From JBCCMA01 sp045107005 (GTDB lineage: Bacteria; Pseudomonadota; Gammaproteobacteria; Steroidobacterales; JBCCMA01), in contig JBGCFP010000036.1 in the NCBI GenBank assembly GCA_045107005.1, positions 3,374 through 67,373 on the forward strand: a stretch of DNA of 64,000 bases. Direction: 5' to 3'. The notes under the pieces are model-generated. The model worked only from the letters and a program-made list of their open reading frames with translations. It was not told where the DNA came from and ran no database searches. How positions within the stretch are numbered: the stretch's first letter is position 1; every line of letters begins with the position of its first letter. Below are positions 50,452 through 60,574 of the stretch, piece by piece. The position numbers and the translations under genes are program-made.

Positions 50452-51957
50452 ATGAACGAACTATCAATCCGGTCGACCCTTGAACCAACGATCAAGAGTC
50501 GCCCTTGGGCCACGCTTTTTTTTGTAACAGCGCTGGCCGCCGCTGTCGCCGGCTGCGAGCCGGCCGATCAGCCAAGCGTCGCGCCGTCCCCAACGCCAAC
50601 GGTCAGTGATCGTCCCAACGTCACCGTGGATCTGTCGGTGTATCCCGAGGATGCGCGCGCGCGTGCCGCCCAGCTGATTGAGGCGGTTAATAACGCCCCT
50701 AACGATGGCAAGTCGGCGGGATTGGCAGGCATGTTTGCGCACGCCTACGAACATCCGACCGCGGCATTGCAGTATTACACTCGAGCGGCCGAGCTCGAAT
50801 CAGACGAAGCGGCGTGGCCGTATTTGAAAGGCGTCGTTCTGGAAGCGCAAGGCGATGATGCGGCGGCCATGTCGGCGTATACACAAGCGTCCAAGTTGTC
50901 AGCAACCTATCCGCCGTTGCGATTGCGCATGGCCGAACTCCAGGCGAAGGCGGGTAGAACTGATGCGGCGCTGGTCGCGCTTGGCGCGTTGACCACCGAT
51001 ACGCCAAGGTATGCGCAAGCGCACTATGCGTACGGCAAGCTGGCGCTGGACATGGGTGACAGCGCCACCGCTATTGAGCAGCTGCAAAAGGCAACCGAAT
51101 CGGTGCCGCATTACGGTGCTGCGCATTATTCGTTGGCCGCGGCGTACGAGGCTGCCGGGCGCGAAGAGCTTGCCGCTACGCATCGAGCCTTGTTCGAGAA
51201 ACATCGGCGCGCGGGACCGCCCGACCGGGATCGCATGCTGACGCGCGTTCAGGATATCCGCAACTCATCCCAGCAGGCGATCATTCGTGCCGGCCGTTTG
51301 AGTTCAGAAGGCAAATTCCGTGAAGCGATCGAGGTCTTTGAAGCGCTGCTTAGCAGCGATCCGGAAAATTTGGTCGCGCGGGTGAACCTGATCGGACTCT
51401 ACGGCCAACTGGGCGAAACGGACCAGGCGCAGGCGAATTACGATGCGGGTCTTGCCATCGATGCGGATGCCCCGAAGCTGCACAGCAACTACGGCGTGTT
51501 GATGCTCAAAGAGTCGCGTTTTGAAGACGCGGTTAGCGCTTTTGAAAAAGCGTTGGCCGCCAATCCGGACGACGCGACGGCACACAAGTATCTTGGCGTT
51601 GCGCAGCAGCGCCTGGGCCAAAGCGCCGATGCGCTCACTCAGTTCGGCAAAGCGTTCGAGCTCGATCCTCTTGACTATCAGTCCGGGTTTTTCTTTGGCA
51701 ATGCGCTCATCGCGGCCGGCCAGTTTGATCGAGCTGCTGATACGCTGGAAAACATTGTTGAGCCCGTCTCCACGGCGACGCCCACCTATTTGCGCTCGTT
51801 GGCTCAAGCGCATTTTAGTGCGGGCAACCTCGACAACGCAGGCGCTGCGCTCAATCGTGCGCGGGAATTGGCGACACGTTACAACCAGACGAGCACGCTA
51901 ACCCAGATCGATCAGGATTTGGCACAGCTGGCCGAGGCCGGTGGTGGCTCGCGCTGA
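50452..51957 (+). CDS. TPR lipoprotein, first TPR/UnbV module
   Basis: A 501-residue protein. The N-terminus carries a lipoprotein signal (A-V-A-G-C). About ten TPR motifs fill about 80-490 (for example AHYAYGKLALDMGDSATAIEQL in two helices, then LHSNYGVLMLKESRFEDAVSAFEKAL likewise). ATG 50452 has GAGGA just upstream. The next gene, an UnbV-type propeller, starts 17 bases before its end. The pair recurs at 53659-56834, so TPR and propeller proteins probably form a periplasmic/outer-membrane complex. Confidence 0.85.
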   Translation: MNELSIRSTLEPTIKSRPWATLFFVTALAAAVAGCEPADQPSVAPSPTPTVSDRPNVTVDLSVYPEDARARAAQLIEAVNNAPNDGKSAGLAGMFAHAYEHPTAALQYYTRAAELESDEAAWPYLKGVVLEAQGDDAAAMSAYTQASKLSATYPPLRLRMAELQAKAGRTDAALVALGALTTDTPRYAQAHYAYGKLALDMGDSATAIEQLQKATESVPHYGAAHYSLAAAYEAAGREELAATHRALFEKHRRAGPPDRDRMLTRVQDIRNSSQQAIIRAGRLSSEGKFREAIEVFEALLSSDPENLVARVNLIGLYGQLGETDQAQANYDAGLAIDADAPKLHSNYGVLMLKESRFEDAVSAFEKALAANPDDATAHKYLGVAQQRLGQSADALTQFGKAFELDPLDYQSGFFFGNALIAAGQFDRAADTLENIVEPVSTATPTYLRSLAQAHFSAGNLDNAGAALNRARELATRYNQTSTLTQIDQDLAQLAEAGGGSR

Positions 51958-53680
51958 CACCCTTTGCCGCGCGGGGCTAATTCTGTTGGTGTGTGCGGGT
52001 TGCGAGCAACCGCCGCCCACGGTGCCATCATCGCGGTCGCTGCTTGCCCAAACCGAGGCGATCACGTCCTATTTCAAGGACGTGACCGCGTCGGTCGGCA
52101 TTGATTTTGTTCACGTTGCGGCACCGTCCGGTGAGTTTCATCTGCCCGAAATTATCGGTCCGGGCGCGGCGTTGTTTGACTACGACGGTGATGGCGATCT
52201 GGATCTGTATTTGATTCAAGCTGGTGGGCCGGTTGTCAGCGACACGCTGCGGCAAACCAATCAACTGTATCGAAACGATCTGCAAGACGGCGCGCCGCGA
52301 TTCGTCAACGTAACGAAACAGGCGGGTGTTGGCGACGCCGGCTACGGCATGGGTGTGGCTACCGGCGATATCGACAACGACGGCGACGTCGATTTCTATG
52401 TCACCAATTTTGGCGCCAATGCGCTGTACGTCAATCAGGGTAACGGTCGGTTTTTGGAAACCGGCGCAGCGGCCGGTGTCGCGCATGCGGGATGGGGCGC
52501 GAGCGCGGCGTTCGCCGACTACGACGGCGACGGCTTGCTCGATCTGTTCGTCACCCACTACGTCGCCAACCCGGTGACCGGCAACCGGTCGTGCAAGAAC
52601 CCGATTGATCGCGCGGACTACTGCTCGCCCACCGTGTTTACGCCCACGGCCGACACGCTTTATCGAAATGTGGACGGCAAGCGGTTTGCCGATGTCACTG
52701 TCGCCGCAGGGCTTGCCGAAGCCAAAGCCGCAGGTCTCGGTGTTCTTGCCGCAGACTTTGACGGCGATGAACGCATTGATTTTTTTGTTGCCAATGATCA
52801 GTCTGCCAATTTTTTGTGGCGCAATGAAGGCGACGGAGTGTTTCGTGAGTCGGGTCTGGTATCCGGCAGCGCGTATAACGCGCACGGGATGGCTGAGGCA
52901 AGCATGGGCGTTACCGCTTCGGACTTTGACGGTGACGGCGACGTCGATCTGTTCATGACGCATCTCAAAACCCAGACCAACACCTTGTACACGAACGACG
53001 GTCGCGGCGGTTTTACCGACTCGACGGATCGTGCGCGCCTGGGCAGCGCCAGTTTGGTTTTTACCGGCTTCGGCGCCCGCTGGTTTGACGCCGATAACGA
53101 CGCTGATCTTGATTTGTTCGTCGCCAACGGAGCGGTGGTGACGGAACCGTCGCGAATCAGCGCATCGGATTTTCCCTACGAACAACGCAACCAGTTGTTC
53201 ATTCTTGAAGCCGCTGGCACGTATCAGGAGTGGCGCGGGGCATCGGATGACGCACTGGCAGCTACGTCGACGAGCCGCGGTGCGGCGTTTGGCGATCTCG
53301 ACAACGACGGCGACATCGACATTGTTGTGGCTAACGCGAACGCCGCGCCGCAAATTCTGGTCAACGCGCACGATGTATCCAGCGACTGGTTCGGCCTTGA
53401 CGTGCGCCTCGCGAACGGACGCACGGCGCTTGGCGCACGTGTGGCGCTTCTACAGAAGGGCCGGGCGCCACTGTGGCGTCGCGTCGCGCGCGATGGCAGT
53501 TACCTGTCGGCGAACGACCCGCGTGCGCATTTTGGCTTGGGGGCAGGCAATGACGAATCGTTGCGCGTTGGCGTCGTGTGGCCAGACGGTCAGCGGGAAC
53601 AATGGGCTGACGTCCGACCCGGACGCTACTTACGTCTGATGCAGGGTGAGGGCGAGCCGTGGGACAGCGACGCGTCGTGA
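51941..53680 (+). CDS. FG-GAP/ASPIC-UnbV (CRTAC1-like) lipoprotein
   Basis: A 579-residue protein. Lipoprotein signal (L-V-C-A-G-C). Repeated FG-GAP/VCBS Ca-binding loops (DYDGDGDLDLY, DIDNDGDVDFY, DYDGDGLLDLF, DFDGDGDVDLF, DLDNDGDIDIV) form an integrin-like propeller (about 45-470). The ASPIC/UnbV domain closes the protein (about 490-560; RVGVVWPDGQREQW). GTG 51941 overlaps the TPR gene before it. Function unknown; this pair is common in marine and soil bacteria. Confidence 0.88.
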   Translation: MVARADTLCRAGLILLVCAGCEQPPPTVPSSRSLLAQTEAITSYFKDVTASVGIDFVHVAAPSGEFHLPEIIGPGAALFDYDGDGDLDLYLIQAGGPVVSDTLRQTNQLYRNDLQDGAPRFVNVTKQAGVGDAGYGMGVATGDIDNDGDVDFYVTNFGANALYVNQGNGRFLETGAAAGVAHAGWGASAAFADYDGDGLLDLFVTHYVANPVTGNRSCKNPIDRADYCSPTVFTPTADTLYRNVDGKRFADVTVAAGLAEAKAAGLGVLAADFDGDERIDFFVANDQSANFLWRNEGDGVFRESGLVSGSAYNAHGMAEASMGVTASDFDGDGDVDLFMTHLKTQTNTLYTNDGRGGFTDSTDRARLGSASLVFTGFGARWFDADNDADLDLFVANGAVVTEPSRISASDFPYEQRNQLFILEAAGTYQEWRGASDDALAATSTSRGAAFGDLDNDGDIDIVVANANAAPQILVNAHDVSSDWFGLDVRLANGRTALGARVALLQKGRAPLWRRVARDGSYLSANDPRAHFGLGAGNDESLRVGVVWPDGQREQWADVRPGRYLRLMQGEGEPWDSDAS

Positions 53681-55107
53681 TCAGAGCGGGACGCGCAATC
53701 GGATGTTTGGCGGCTGTGGGATCCAGCCTGCTCATCGCCTGCGGTCCCTCGGTGGACATGGCGACGCTACCGGTGGTGCCGGACGTCAACATCGAAGAAT
53801 TTGAGCCGGCGGTGCGCGAGCAAGTGAGGGCAGCGCGCGAGCAACTGGCGCAGCGGCCAGATTCGGCGAGTGTCAACGGCGAGCTGGGCATGATGTATCG
53901 CACGTACCGCCGCTTCGACGCGGCGCGTGCGCTCTTCGTGCGCGCCCGAGCCCTGGCTCCGCGCGAAGAAAAATGGATCTACTACCACGGCGAACTTCTT
54001 GAGAACATCGGCGACACGCCCGGAGCGCTGAAGGCCGTTGAGGCTTTTCTCGAACGCAACGCGGACGATGTGCCGGCGACCTTGCGCCGCGCACGACTGC
54101 AGACCGAGCTTGGTGATGCGGCGGATGCGCTTGCGTCGCTGGAAAAACTGCGCGCGAAGTATCCGGAGCTTGGGGACGTGCACGTCACCTACGCTAAAGC
54201 GCTGACTCGACTCGAGCGCTATACCGACGCGGCCGAAGTCTGGGAAGAGGCGTTGGAGCGTTTTGGCAGTTTTCGCGTGGCGCACTATGCGCTTGGCCAG
54301 CTTTTGCGACGCCTCGGTGATTCGCGTGGCGCTGAACAGCAGCTGTGGTTGTTTGATGTCGCAACGGTTGCTGAGCCACCGCACTACGACCCGCTGATGC
54401 AGGCGCTGTTCGCGCTGAACAAATCCGATCGCGTGCTGGTGCGCTCCGCGCAGGCAGCGAAGCGCAAGGGCGACGCCCAAGGCGCGCTCGCCCTGCTGGA
54501 AAAAGCCATTGCCCGCAATCCGCAGAATATGGAAACGCGCGCTGGATTGGTATCCGGTTACACCGTCGAATCGGATTTTGCCAACGCAACGCGACATGCG
54601 CGCTCCGGGCTGGAGATCGAGCCCGAACACGCGGCACTGAATTTGGCGTTCGGTCGGCTTCTGTTGCAACAGGGGAAATTGGTAGAGGCGACGTCGCGTT
54701 TTAAGCGTGTCGTACAGCGTTCGCCAAAGTTGGCGGAGGCTCACGCGTGGCTCGGTCGGGCGCGCGAGATTTCGGGTGACGCAACGGCGGCAGGTGAGGC
54801 GTATCGCCAGGCCATTGCGTTGGATTCGTCGCAGCGCACGGCGCGGCGCTTTTACGCCGCGTGGTTGTCTGCCAATGCGACGCCGGCACAAGCGCGCGCT
54901 GGTTTGAGTGCGTTGACGCAGACGCCCTCGCGTGACGTGCCGCAGCTATTGAGTGCACTGGCGACGTTGCAAGTGCGCGGCGGTGATCGCGAAGGCGCGC
55001 TCGTCTCGTTGGATCGGGCGATCGAACTGGCGCGTTTGATGGCGCAATCGAAAACGGTTTCAAAGCTCGCCAATCAGCGTGCACGGCTTGAGCGGGACGC
55101 AGCATGA
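53659..55107 (+). CDS. TPR lipoprotein, second TPR/UnbV module
   Basis: A 482-residue paralogue in layout of the protein at 50452. Lipoprotein signal (L-L-I-A-C). TPR units fill about 70-470 (ARALFVRARALAPREEKWIYY, RHARSGLEIEPEHAALNLAFG, each spanning a helix pair). GTG 53659 overlaps the preceding gene by 22 bases and its stop overlaps the next start as ATGA. Sequence similarity to the first TPR protein is limited to the repeat pattern. Confidence 0.85.
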   Translation: MGQRRVVIRAGRAIGCLAAVGSSLLIACGPSVDMATLPVVPDVNIEEFEPAVREQVRAAREQLAQRPDSASVNGELGMMYRTYRRFDAARALFVRARALAPREEKWIYYHGELLENIGDTPGALKAVEAFLERNADDVPATLRRARLQTELGDAADALASLEKLRAKYPELGDVHVTYAKALTRLERYTDAAEVWEEALERFGSFRVAHYALGQLLRRLGDSRGAEQQLWLFDVATVAEPPHYDPLMQALFALNKSDRVLVRSAQAAKRKGDAQGALALLEKAIARNPQNMETRAGLVSGYTVESDFANATRHARSGLEIEPEHAALNLAFGRLLLQQGKLVEATSRFKRVVQRSPKLAEAHAWLGRAREISGDATAAGEAYRQAIALDSSQRTARRFYAAWLSANATPAQARAGLSALTQTPSRDVPQLLSALATLQVRGGDREGALVSLDRAIELARLMAQSKTVSKLANQRARLERDAA

Positions 55108-56834
55108 CTCAATGGCAATGTAGAGCGAGGCTGACGGGTGCTTTGGTTGTGTTACTGCTTGCGAGCTGCGACAAAACGCCTCCGGTGGCTGTCCCTGATT
55201 CGGTCGGTGATCCAGTCAACGAAGCATTGCCTTCCGGCCCTGCGTTATTCATGGATGTGGCATCCGAATCCGGTGTGCACTTCCAACACGTCGCCGGTAA
55301 TAGCGGCGACTACGCGTTCCCGGAAATCATGGGTTCCGGTGTCGCTCTGTTCGACGCGGACGGAGATGGCGACCTCGATCTGTACGCATTGCAAGGGGGC
55401 TCACGGGCTGAGCCCGCGCTTTCCAACCGTTACTTTCGTAACGATTCGTCAGACGGGGTGTTGCGTTTTGTCGATGCGACCGAGTCGTCGGGACTTGCCG
55501 ACCGCGGATACAGCACGGGTGTCGCCACGGGCGACATCGACAACGATGGTGACGTTGATTTGGTGGTTACCGCATTCGGACCCAATCACCTGTATCGGAA
55601 CAACGGCGCGGGCGTGTTTGCGCTGGTTGGCGACGCGCTGTTAACCGGCGAGAGCGAAGGCTGGACGACCAGCGCGAGCTTCGCTGACGTTGATGGCGAT
55701 GGCGATCTGGATTTGTTCATGACCGACTACGTTGCGTTTACGTCGGGCAATAACATTCGCTGCAACAGTGCAAACGGCGAGCGCGACTACTGCGCGCCGA
55801 CGACCTATCCACCCACTGTCGATCAACTGTGGCGTAATGACGGCGACGGTCAGTTTACGAACATCAGCGACGAATCGGGAATCGCCAGTGCCGCTGGCAA
55901 CGGGTTGGGCGCGAGCGCTGCGGACTTCGACGGCGATGGGGACGTCGACATTTTTGTGGCCAACGACCAGATGGAAAATCGACTTTGGACGCAGGGCGCC
56001 GACGGGCGCTTCAGCGATACGGCGCTGATGGCCGGTACGGCGTACAACGGCAACGGCGCGGCGGAGGCGAGCATGGGGGTGACGGCCGGCGACTACGACG
56101 GTGACGGTGATGAAGATCTGTTCATGACCCATCTGGCGGCGGAAACCAACACGCTGTACGCCAATGACGGCAGCGGCAACTTTTTCGACGTGACCGACAG
56201 CGCCAATCTCGGCGCGCCGAGTTTGCGGCTAACCGGATTTGGCACCGGCTGGATCGATTACGATAATGACGGTCATCTGGATCTGTTTATCGCGAACGGT
56301 GCGGTCACCGTTGTCGACGACGCGCAGGCGAATCCCGATTTCCCCTACGGCCAGCCCAATCAGTTGCTGCGTAACGAGCAGCAGCGATTCGTTGAGGCGA
56401 GTCGCGAAGCTGGGGTGGTGATGCAGCGGCGGGATGTCAGCCGAGGTGCCGCGTTTGGCGATGTGGACAACGACGGCGATGTCGATGTTGTCGTGTCGAA
56501 TGCGAATGGCCCGTTACAATTGCTGCGCAACGATCTGATCAGTGACAACGGCAGCTTGCAGTTGACCCTTCAAGGAACGACGAGTGCGCGCGACGGCAGC
56601 GGAGCACGTGTCGTCGCACGACTCACCGACGGGCGCGAGTTGTGGCGACGCGCGCACTCAGACGGCAGCTATCAATCCGCCAGCGACGGGCGCATCACTT
56701 TGGGTCTTGGCAATTCGGATGTTGCCGATTTGGCGGTGTTCTGGCCGCTGGGGCGGGCCGAGCGATTCGATGTCCCGCCTTCGTCGCGCCGACTCAGCTT
56801 GGTCGAAGGGACGGGCGTAGCGGTTGCCGACTAG
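55104..56834 (+). CDS. FG-GAP/ASPIC-UnbV (CRTAC1-like) lipoprotein, paralogue
   Basis: A 576-residue paralogue of the protein at 51941. Lipoprotein signal (L-L-A-S-C). The same blocks occur in the same order: FPEIMGSGVALFDADGDGDL, DIDNDGDVDLVV, MAEASMGVTA-type block here AAEASMGVTAGDYDGDGDED, and FGDVDNDGDVDVV. UnbV-like end about 490-565. ATG 55104 overlaps the TPR stop. It is the last gene of the four-gene operon and ends three bases before convergent folE. Confidence 0.88.
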   Translation: MTQWQCRARLTGALVVLLLASCDKTPPVAVPDSVGDPVNEALPSGPALFMDVASESGVHFQHVAGNSGDYAFPEIMGSGVALFDADGDGDLDLYALQGGSRAEPALSNRYFRNDSSDGVLRFVDATESSGLADRGYSTGVATGDIDNDGDVDLVVTAFGPNHLYRNNGAGVFALVGDALLTGESEGWTTSASFADVDGDGDLDLFMTDYVAFTSGNNIRCNSANGERDYCAPTTYPPTVDQLWRNDGDGQFTNISDESGIASAAGNGLGASAADFDGDGDVDIFVANDQMENRLWTQGADGRFSDTALMAGTAYNGNGAAEASMGVTAGDYDGDGDEDLFMTHLAAETNTLYANDGSGNFFDVTDSANLGAPSLRLTGFGTGWIDYDNDGHLDLFIANGAVTVVDDAQANPDFPYGQPNQLLRNEQQRFVEASREAGVVMQRRDVSRGAAFGDVDNDGDVDVVVSNANGPLQLLRNDLISDNGSLQLTLQGTTSARDGSGARVVARLTDGRELWRRAHSDGSYQSASDGRITLGLGNSDVADLAVFWPLGRAERFDVPPSSRRLSLVEGTGVAVAD

Positions 56835-56837
56835 GCG

Positions 56838-57431
56838 CTACTTACCACAGATACCGAGGAACTCCGTGCGGGTGCGCGCATCGGTGCGCACGTCGCCGAG
56901 CAGTTGCGATGTCACCATCGACACGCCGGGTTTGTGAATGCCGCGTGTGGTCATGCATTCGTGTTGGCCTTCGACGATGACGCCAACGCCTTTGGGCTGC
57001 AACACATCCTGAATGCATGTTGCAATTTGAGCGGTCATTTTTTCCTGCACCTGAAAACGTTTTGCGAACGCTTCGACGACGCGCGCGAGTTTGCTGATGC
57101 CAACCACTTTTTTGCTCGGCAGGTAGCCGACGTGGGCGTGGCCGATGATTGCGGCCATGTGATGTTCGCAGTGAGATTCGAACGGAATGTTGCGTAACAC
57201 GATGAGCTCGTCGTAACCCTCGACCTCCTCAAACGTGCGTTCCAGGTACTCGACCGGATCCTGGTTGTAGCCCTGGAACCAATCTTCGTAGGCGCGCACT
57301 ACACGCGCCGGCGTATCGATCAGGCCTTCGCGATCGGGGTCTTCGCCAGACCAGCGCAACAGCACGCGAACGGCAGCTTCTGCCTCATCACGAGTCGGTC
57401 GATCGGTTTGCGTTGTTGCGGGGTTAGTCAT
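56838..57431 (-). CDS. folE: GTP cyclohydrolase I
   Basis: A 197-residue type I GTP cyclohydrolase (GTP to 7,8-dihydroneopterin triphosphate, first step of folate/pterin synthesis). Zinc ligands are in FESHCEHH (C88, H91), with the GTP-binding KVVGISKLARVVEAFAKRFQVQE split over two elements, and the third ligand Cys in EGQHECMTTRG. The length is standard. A 13-bp palindrome lies 62 bases upstream (57493). Only convergent or terminal neighbours, so it is likely a single-gene unit. Confidence 0.95.
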   Translation of the reverse strand: MTNPATTQTDRPTRDEAEAAVRVLLRWSGEDPDREGLIDTPARVVRAYEDWFQGYNQDPVEYLERTFEEVEGYDELIVLRNIPFESHCEHHMAAIIGHAHVGYLPSKKVVGISKLARVVEAFAKRFQVQEKMTAQIATCIQDVLQPKGVGVIVEGQHECMTTRGIHKPGVSMVTSQLLGDVRTDARTRTEFLGICGK

Positions 57432-57492
57432 GCGAGGCCTCGGATACTGCGGCGTGCGTCACAAAGCGCACGCGATGGTCTGGAACACTAAA

Positions 57493-57505
57493 CGTACATT
57501 GTACG
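57493..57505 (-). promoter_or_regulatory. Palindrome overlapping a probable folE promoter
   Basis: CGTACATTGTACG is a perfect inverted repeat (6-bp arms). On the minus strand it contains TACAAT, a good -10 box, 16 bases after TACACA. It may be an operator controlling folE; no regulator is suggested by the neighbourhood. Confidence 0.4.
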
Positions 57506-57568
57506 CAACGTGGGCGATATGTGTACATCGCTAAGGATTCAAACTTCGCCGCGACAACTAGCGTGGAT

Positions 57569-60500
57569 TCAATCTCCGGACTGTCGAATCAGCGCACGAA
57601 GCATTTCCAGCGGAACGCGGCCCTCGGCAATGGCGGCGTCGGTATCGCTGCGATAGTCGATCATGATCTGACGCGCCTGTTCGATCTGGCCGCTACCGTA
57701 AAGCACCGTGACCAAGGCGGCGATGGCTTGATGCCGGTGCGCATCTTCAACCGCGGCGAGCGGCAACAGTGCACGTCCACTCTGCTCAATTTGCGGCGAA
57801 TCGCGCTTCGCCAGGGCGTGATAAAAACGGATCAGCGCGGTCAGTTCCACGTTGGCGTCGTCCAGGCAACGATCTGGCGCGATACTCTGGACCATGGCCG
57901 TCGCATAGGGCGCAGCGGCGTGCCCCAGCGCCAGGCGCGTGACCTCGCGTAACGCTTCGTTCCACGACGCGTTGCTCGGATCCAACGTGCACGAATCGGC
58001 GGCATCCCGCAGCACATTCACGTAGAAACCGGCAGCGGGCTCAAGCTCGCGCACGCCCTCAAAATTGCCGTCGATCAACGCATCGCCGATCGCATGAGCC
58101 AGGCGCTCGCGTATGGCCCGTGCCAGCGTGTCGTCCGGGGATACCGTTGTGCGCCGTACTGGCAGCGGCTCAATCAGCTGCGCCATCGGCAGTGACGACA
58201 GCGCCCAGTCGGTCATGATAGTGACCTGCTGCTGCGAAAATCTTGCTTGGCCAGCGTGCAGGTCCACTACCGGGTAGTAGTCGGAATTGGCCGGTGACTT
58301 GGTGTGCGCAACGATGCCGTGAACGAGGGTTTTTGCACCGAGATAGCGTCGATGCAAATCGCTGTGATCGTTCACGCCGACAGAACCCAGAAGTTCACCC
58401 AGGCGTCCTTCGACAATGCGCTCGAACTGCGGCGGAGGCAGTGTGCCCGACGGTGTAGCGATCAGGATCAAGTCAGCGTCCGACGTGTGATAGAGCGCGA
58501 AGTCGCTAAACTGCTCGCTCAGCGCCGCCAGCACCGAGCCAGCCAACGCGTCGTTGAACTCGTAGAGTTGCAGCCACTGCACGAAGACACCGTCGTCTTT
58601 TAAGTAACGTTTGACGTGGGCATAGAACTCGGTCGAAAAGAGCGTCGCGACGCCGCTCACCCAAGGGTTAGACGGTTCCGAGATAATCACATCGTAGGTG
58701 CTGTTACGTAGTGCAAAAAACGCTTTTGCATCGTCGATATGGATATGGCTGCGCGGATCGCTGTGCGCCAATTCGACGCGGTCGCCGAAGCCCTTCGACG
58801 CTTCGACCATCGCGGCTTCAATTTCGATGGTGTCAACGCGTTGCACCTGCGCGTCGTGCAGAACCGCGTGCGTCGACAGACCTGAGCCCATGCCAATCGT
58901 CGCGACGTCGACAGCCCCGTCAACGTACACCAGGGGCAGAGCGCCGAGCAGCACCATCGTGATTTCATCACCGGTCAAGTCGTAGTCGTCGCCCATTTGC
59001 ATGCCGGCGTCGGTCTTGCCGTTGGTTTTCAGTGACAAGACATTGTTGTCCGATTCGAGTAGCGCGACGGAAGCGGTTTTGCCGTCACGATAGAACACCG
59101 TTTCGGTCTTGTTGCCATCGCTAAGACTGCCGAATCGATAAACACCGGAGGCCAGCATTTCGCTGCGAAACGGCACGGCGACCAGCACGGCAAGCCATGC
59201 CACGACGGCCGCGAAAACCCAACGCATTCGCCGCGCCGAATGATCGCGTCGCGCGACCCACAACAAGACGGCGCCGAGCGCAATGTCGAGCAGCGCACCG
59301 GCACCGACGAGTCCTTTGAGACCGAGCCACGGCAGACCGATATGAACGGCGAACAGCACACCGACAATGGCCCCAACGGTGTTGGCGCTGTATATCTGGC
59401 CAATACTCTTTTCGCCGCGGCGGGTCTTGAGAAGCACGTGCGTGAACAACGGCAGCGTCATGCCGGCGGTGATGGTGGCGGGCAACATGATTAACAGCGC
59501 CAGTGCGTGACTGGCAAGCGTAAACAGCGTGTAGCCATTGTCACTGCGCGCCAGGCCGGCGATCAGCTCCGAGATCCAGCCGAACGACAACGCGTACAGC
59601 GGCAGTGTCGCCATTGCGAGCAAACCCATCAGCAGCTGCACGATCGCGCAAAAGACAATGGGATCGCGCACTCGGTCGATCAGGTTGCGCACGGCAAAGC
59701 CGCCGATCGCCAAGCCGGTAATGAACGCGCTAAGCATTAGCTCGAACGAATGCGTGGTGCTGCCGAGAACCAGCGATAGCATCCGGATCCAGCCGATTTC
59801 GTACATAAACGACGCGGCGCCAGTGACCGCCGCTGCCAGAACAAACCAGCGCGTCAGGTCGGGCTCGTCGGCGCGGTCGGTGGATTCAACCGTGACGGCT
59901 GGTGCAGCAGCGCGATTGTCGATACGCACCACCAGCCAGACCGTAAGCGCCAGCACGATATTGATGACGCCAGCCGTGCGAATTGTGCCCGGCAAACCAA
60001 CCGCTTTGATCATGACAAAACCGGCAACCAGCACCCCGATGGCCGCCCCCAGACTGTTAGCGAAGTACAGCACGGCGAGACGTTTGCCAGGCTGATGCGG
60101 GAAGCGACGCAAGATGCCCGCCGCCATCAGTGGGAACGTCATGCCCAAGGCGATGGACTGGGGCAAAATCAACGCCGCCGCGATGACCCACTTCAACGTG
60201 CTGGCCATCAGTGGCGATTCGAGCCCCGGTAACACGCTGTCATAGACGCCACCGGTCACGCTGACAAACAACGGATGAAACACGGTCGCCGCAACACCGA
60301 TTAAGGCTTCCACTGCGGCGTAAACCAACAGTGGCTGGGTGATGCGTTGGCTGTAACGGCCAATGCCCCACGCACCCAGGGCCATACCGCCCATGAAAAT
60401 AATCAATACCAGCGACTGCGCCAGCGCGGCATGACCCAAAAATAACTTCAGGTAGTTGGACCAGATAGATTCGTAAATCAAACCGGAAAACCCGGACACC

Positions 60501-60574
60501 GCGAACAGGCCGATGTAGATCAGCTGACGTGATCCGTCGACCGGTAAGGTGGTAGTACGATCGCTGGTGCTCAT
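57569..60574 (-). CDS. Membrane-anchored spermidine synthase-like protein
   Basis: A 1001-residue fusion. Two blocks of MFS-like membrane helices (about 15-215 and 240-470) with FSGLIYESIWSNYLKLFLG at the start are followed by a spermidine-synthase/SAM-fold domain (about 490-770; IGMGSGLSTHAVLH near 560, DTIEIEAAMVEASKGF, ISEPSNPWVSG). A C-terminal helical domain (about 780-1001) is TPR-like. This fused family is common in bacteria; polyamine synthesis has not generally been shown. ATG 60574 overlaps the rhomboid stop as ATGA. Confidence 0.85.
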   Translation of the reverse strand: MSTSDRTTTLPVDGSRQLIYIGLFAVSGFSGLIYESIWSNYLKLFLGHAALAQSLVLIIFMGGMALGAWGIGRYSQRITQPLLVYAAVEALIGVAATVFHPLFVSVTGGVYDSVLPGLESPLMASTLKWVIAAALILPQSIALGMTFPLMAAGILRRFPHQPGKRLAVLYFANSLGAAIGVLVAGFVMIKAVGLPGTIRTAGVINIVLALTVWLVVRIDNRAAAPAVTVESTDRADEPDLTRWFVLAAAVTGAASFMYEIGWIRMLSLVLGSTTHSFELMLSAFITGLAIGGFAVRNLIDRVRDPIVFCAIVQLLMGLLAMATLPLYALSFGWISELIAGLARSDNGYTLFTLASHALALLIMLPATITAGMTLPLFTHVLLKTRRGEKSIGQIYSANTVGAIVGVLFAVHIGLPWLGLKGLVGAGALLDIALGAVLLWVARRDHSARRMRWVFAAVVAWLAVLVAVPFRSEMLASGVYRFGSLSDGNKTETVFYRDGKTASVALLESDNNVLSLKTNGKTDAGMQMGDDYDLTGDEITMVLLGALPLVYVDGAVDVATIGMGSGLSTHAVLHDAQVQRVDTIEIEAAMVEASKGFGDRVELAHSDPRSHIHIDDAKAFFALRNSTYDVIISEPSNPWVSGVATLFSTEFYAHVKRYLKDDGVFVQWLQLYEFNDALAGSVLAALSEQFSDFALYHTSDADLILIATPSGTLPPPQFERIVEGRLGELLGSVGVNDHSDLHRRYLGAKTLVHGIVAHTKSPANSDYYPVVDLHAGQARFSQQQVTIMTDWALSSLPMAQLIEPLPVRRTTVSPDDTLARAIRERLAHAIGDALIDGNFEGVRELEPAAGFYVNVLRDAADSCTLDPSNASWNEALREVTRLALGHAAAPYATAMVQSIAPDRCLDDANVELTALIRFYHALAKRDSPQIEQSGRALLPLAAVEDAHRHQAIAALVTVLYGSGQIEQARQIMIDYRSDTDAAIAEGRVPLEMLRALIRQSGD

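Noticed and set aside
52028..53371. Antisense frame opposite the first UnbV gene
   Set aside because: Shadow of the Asp/Gly-rich FG-GAP codons; Val/Ile/Arg-rich nonsense protein.
53767..54891. Antisense frame opposite the second TPR gene
   Set aside because: No start signal and no domain; the sense frame has clear TPRs and a lipoprotein signal.
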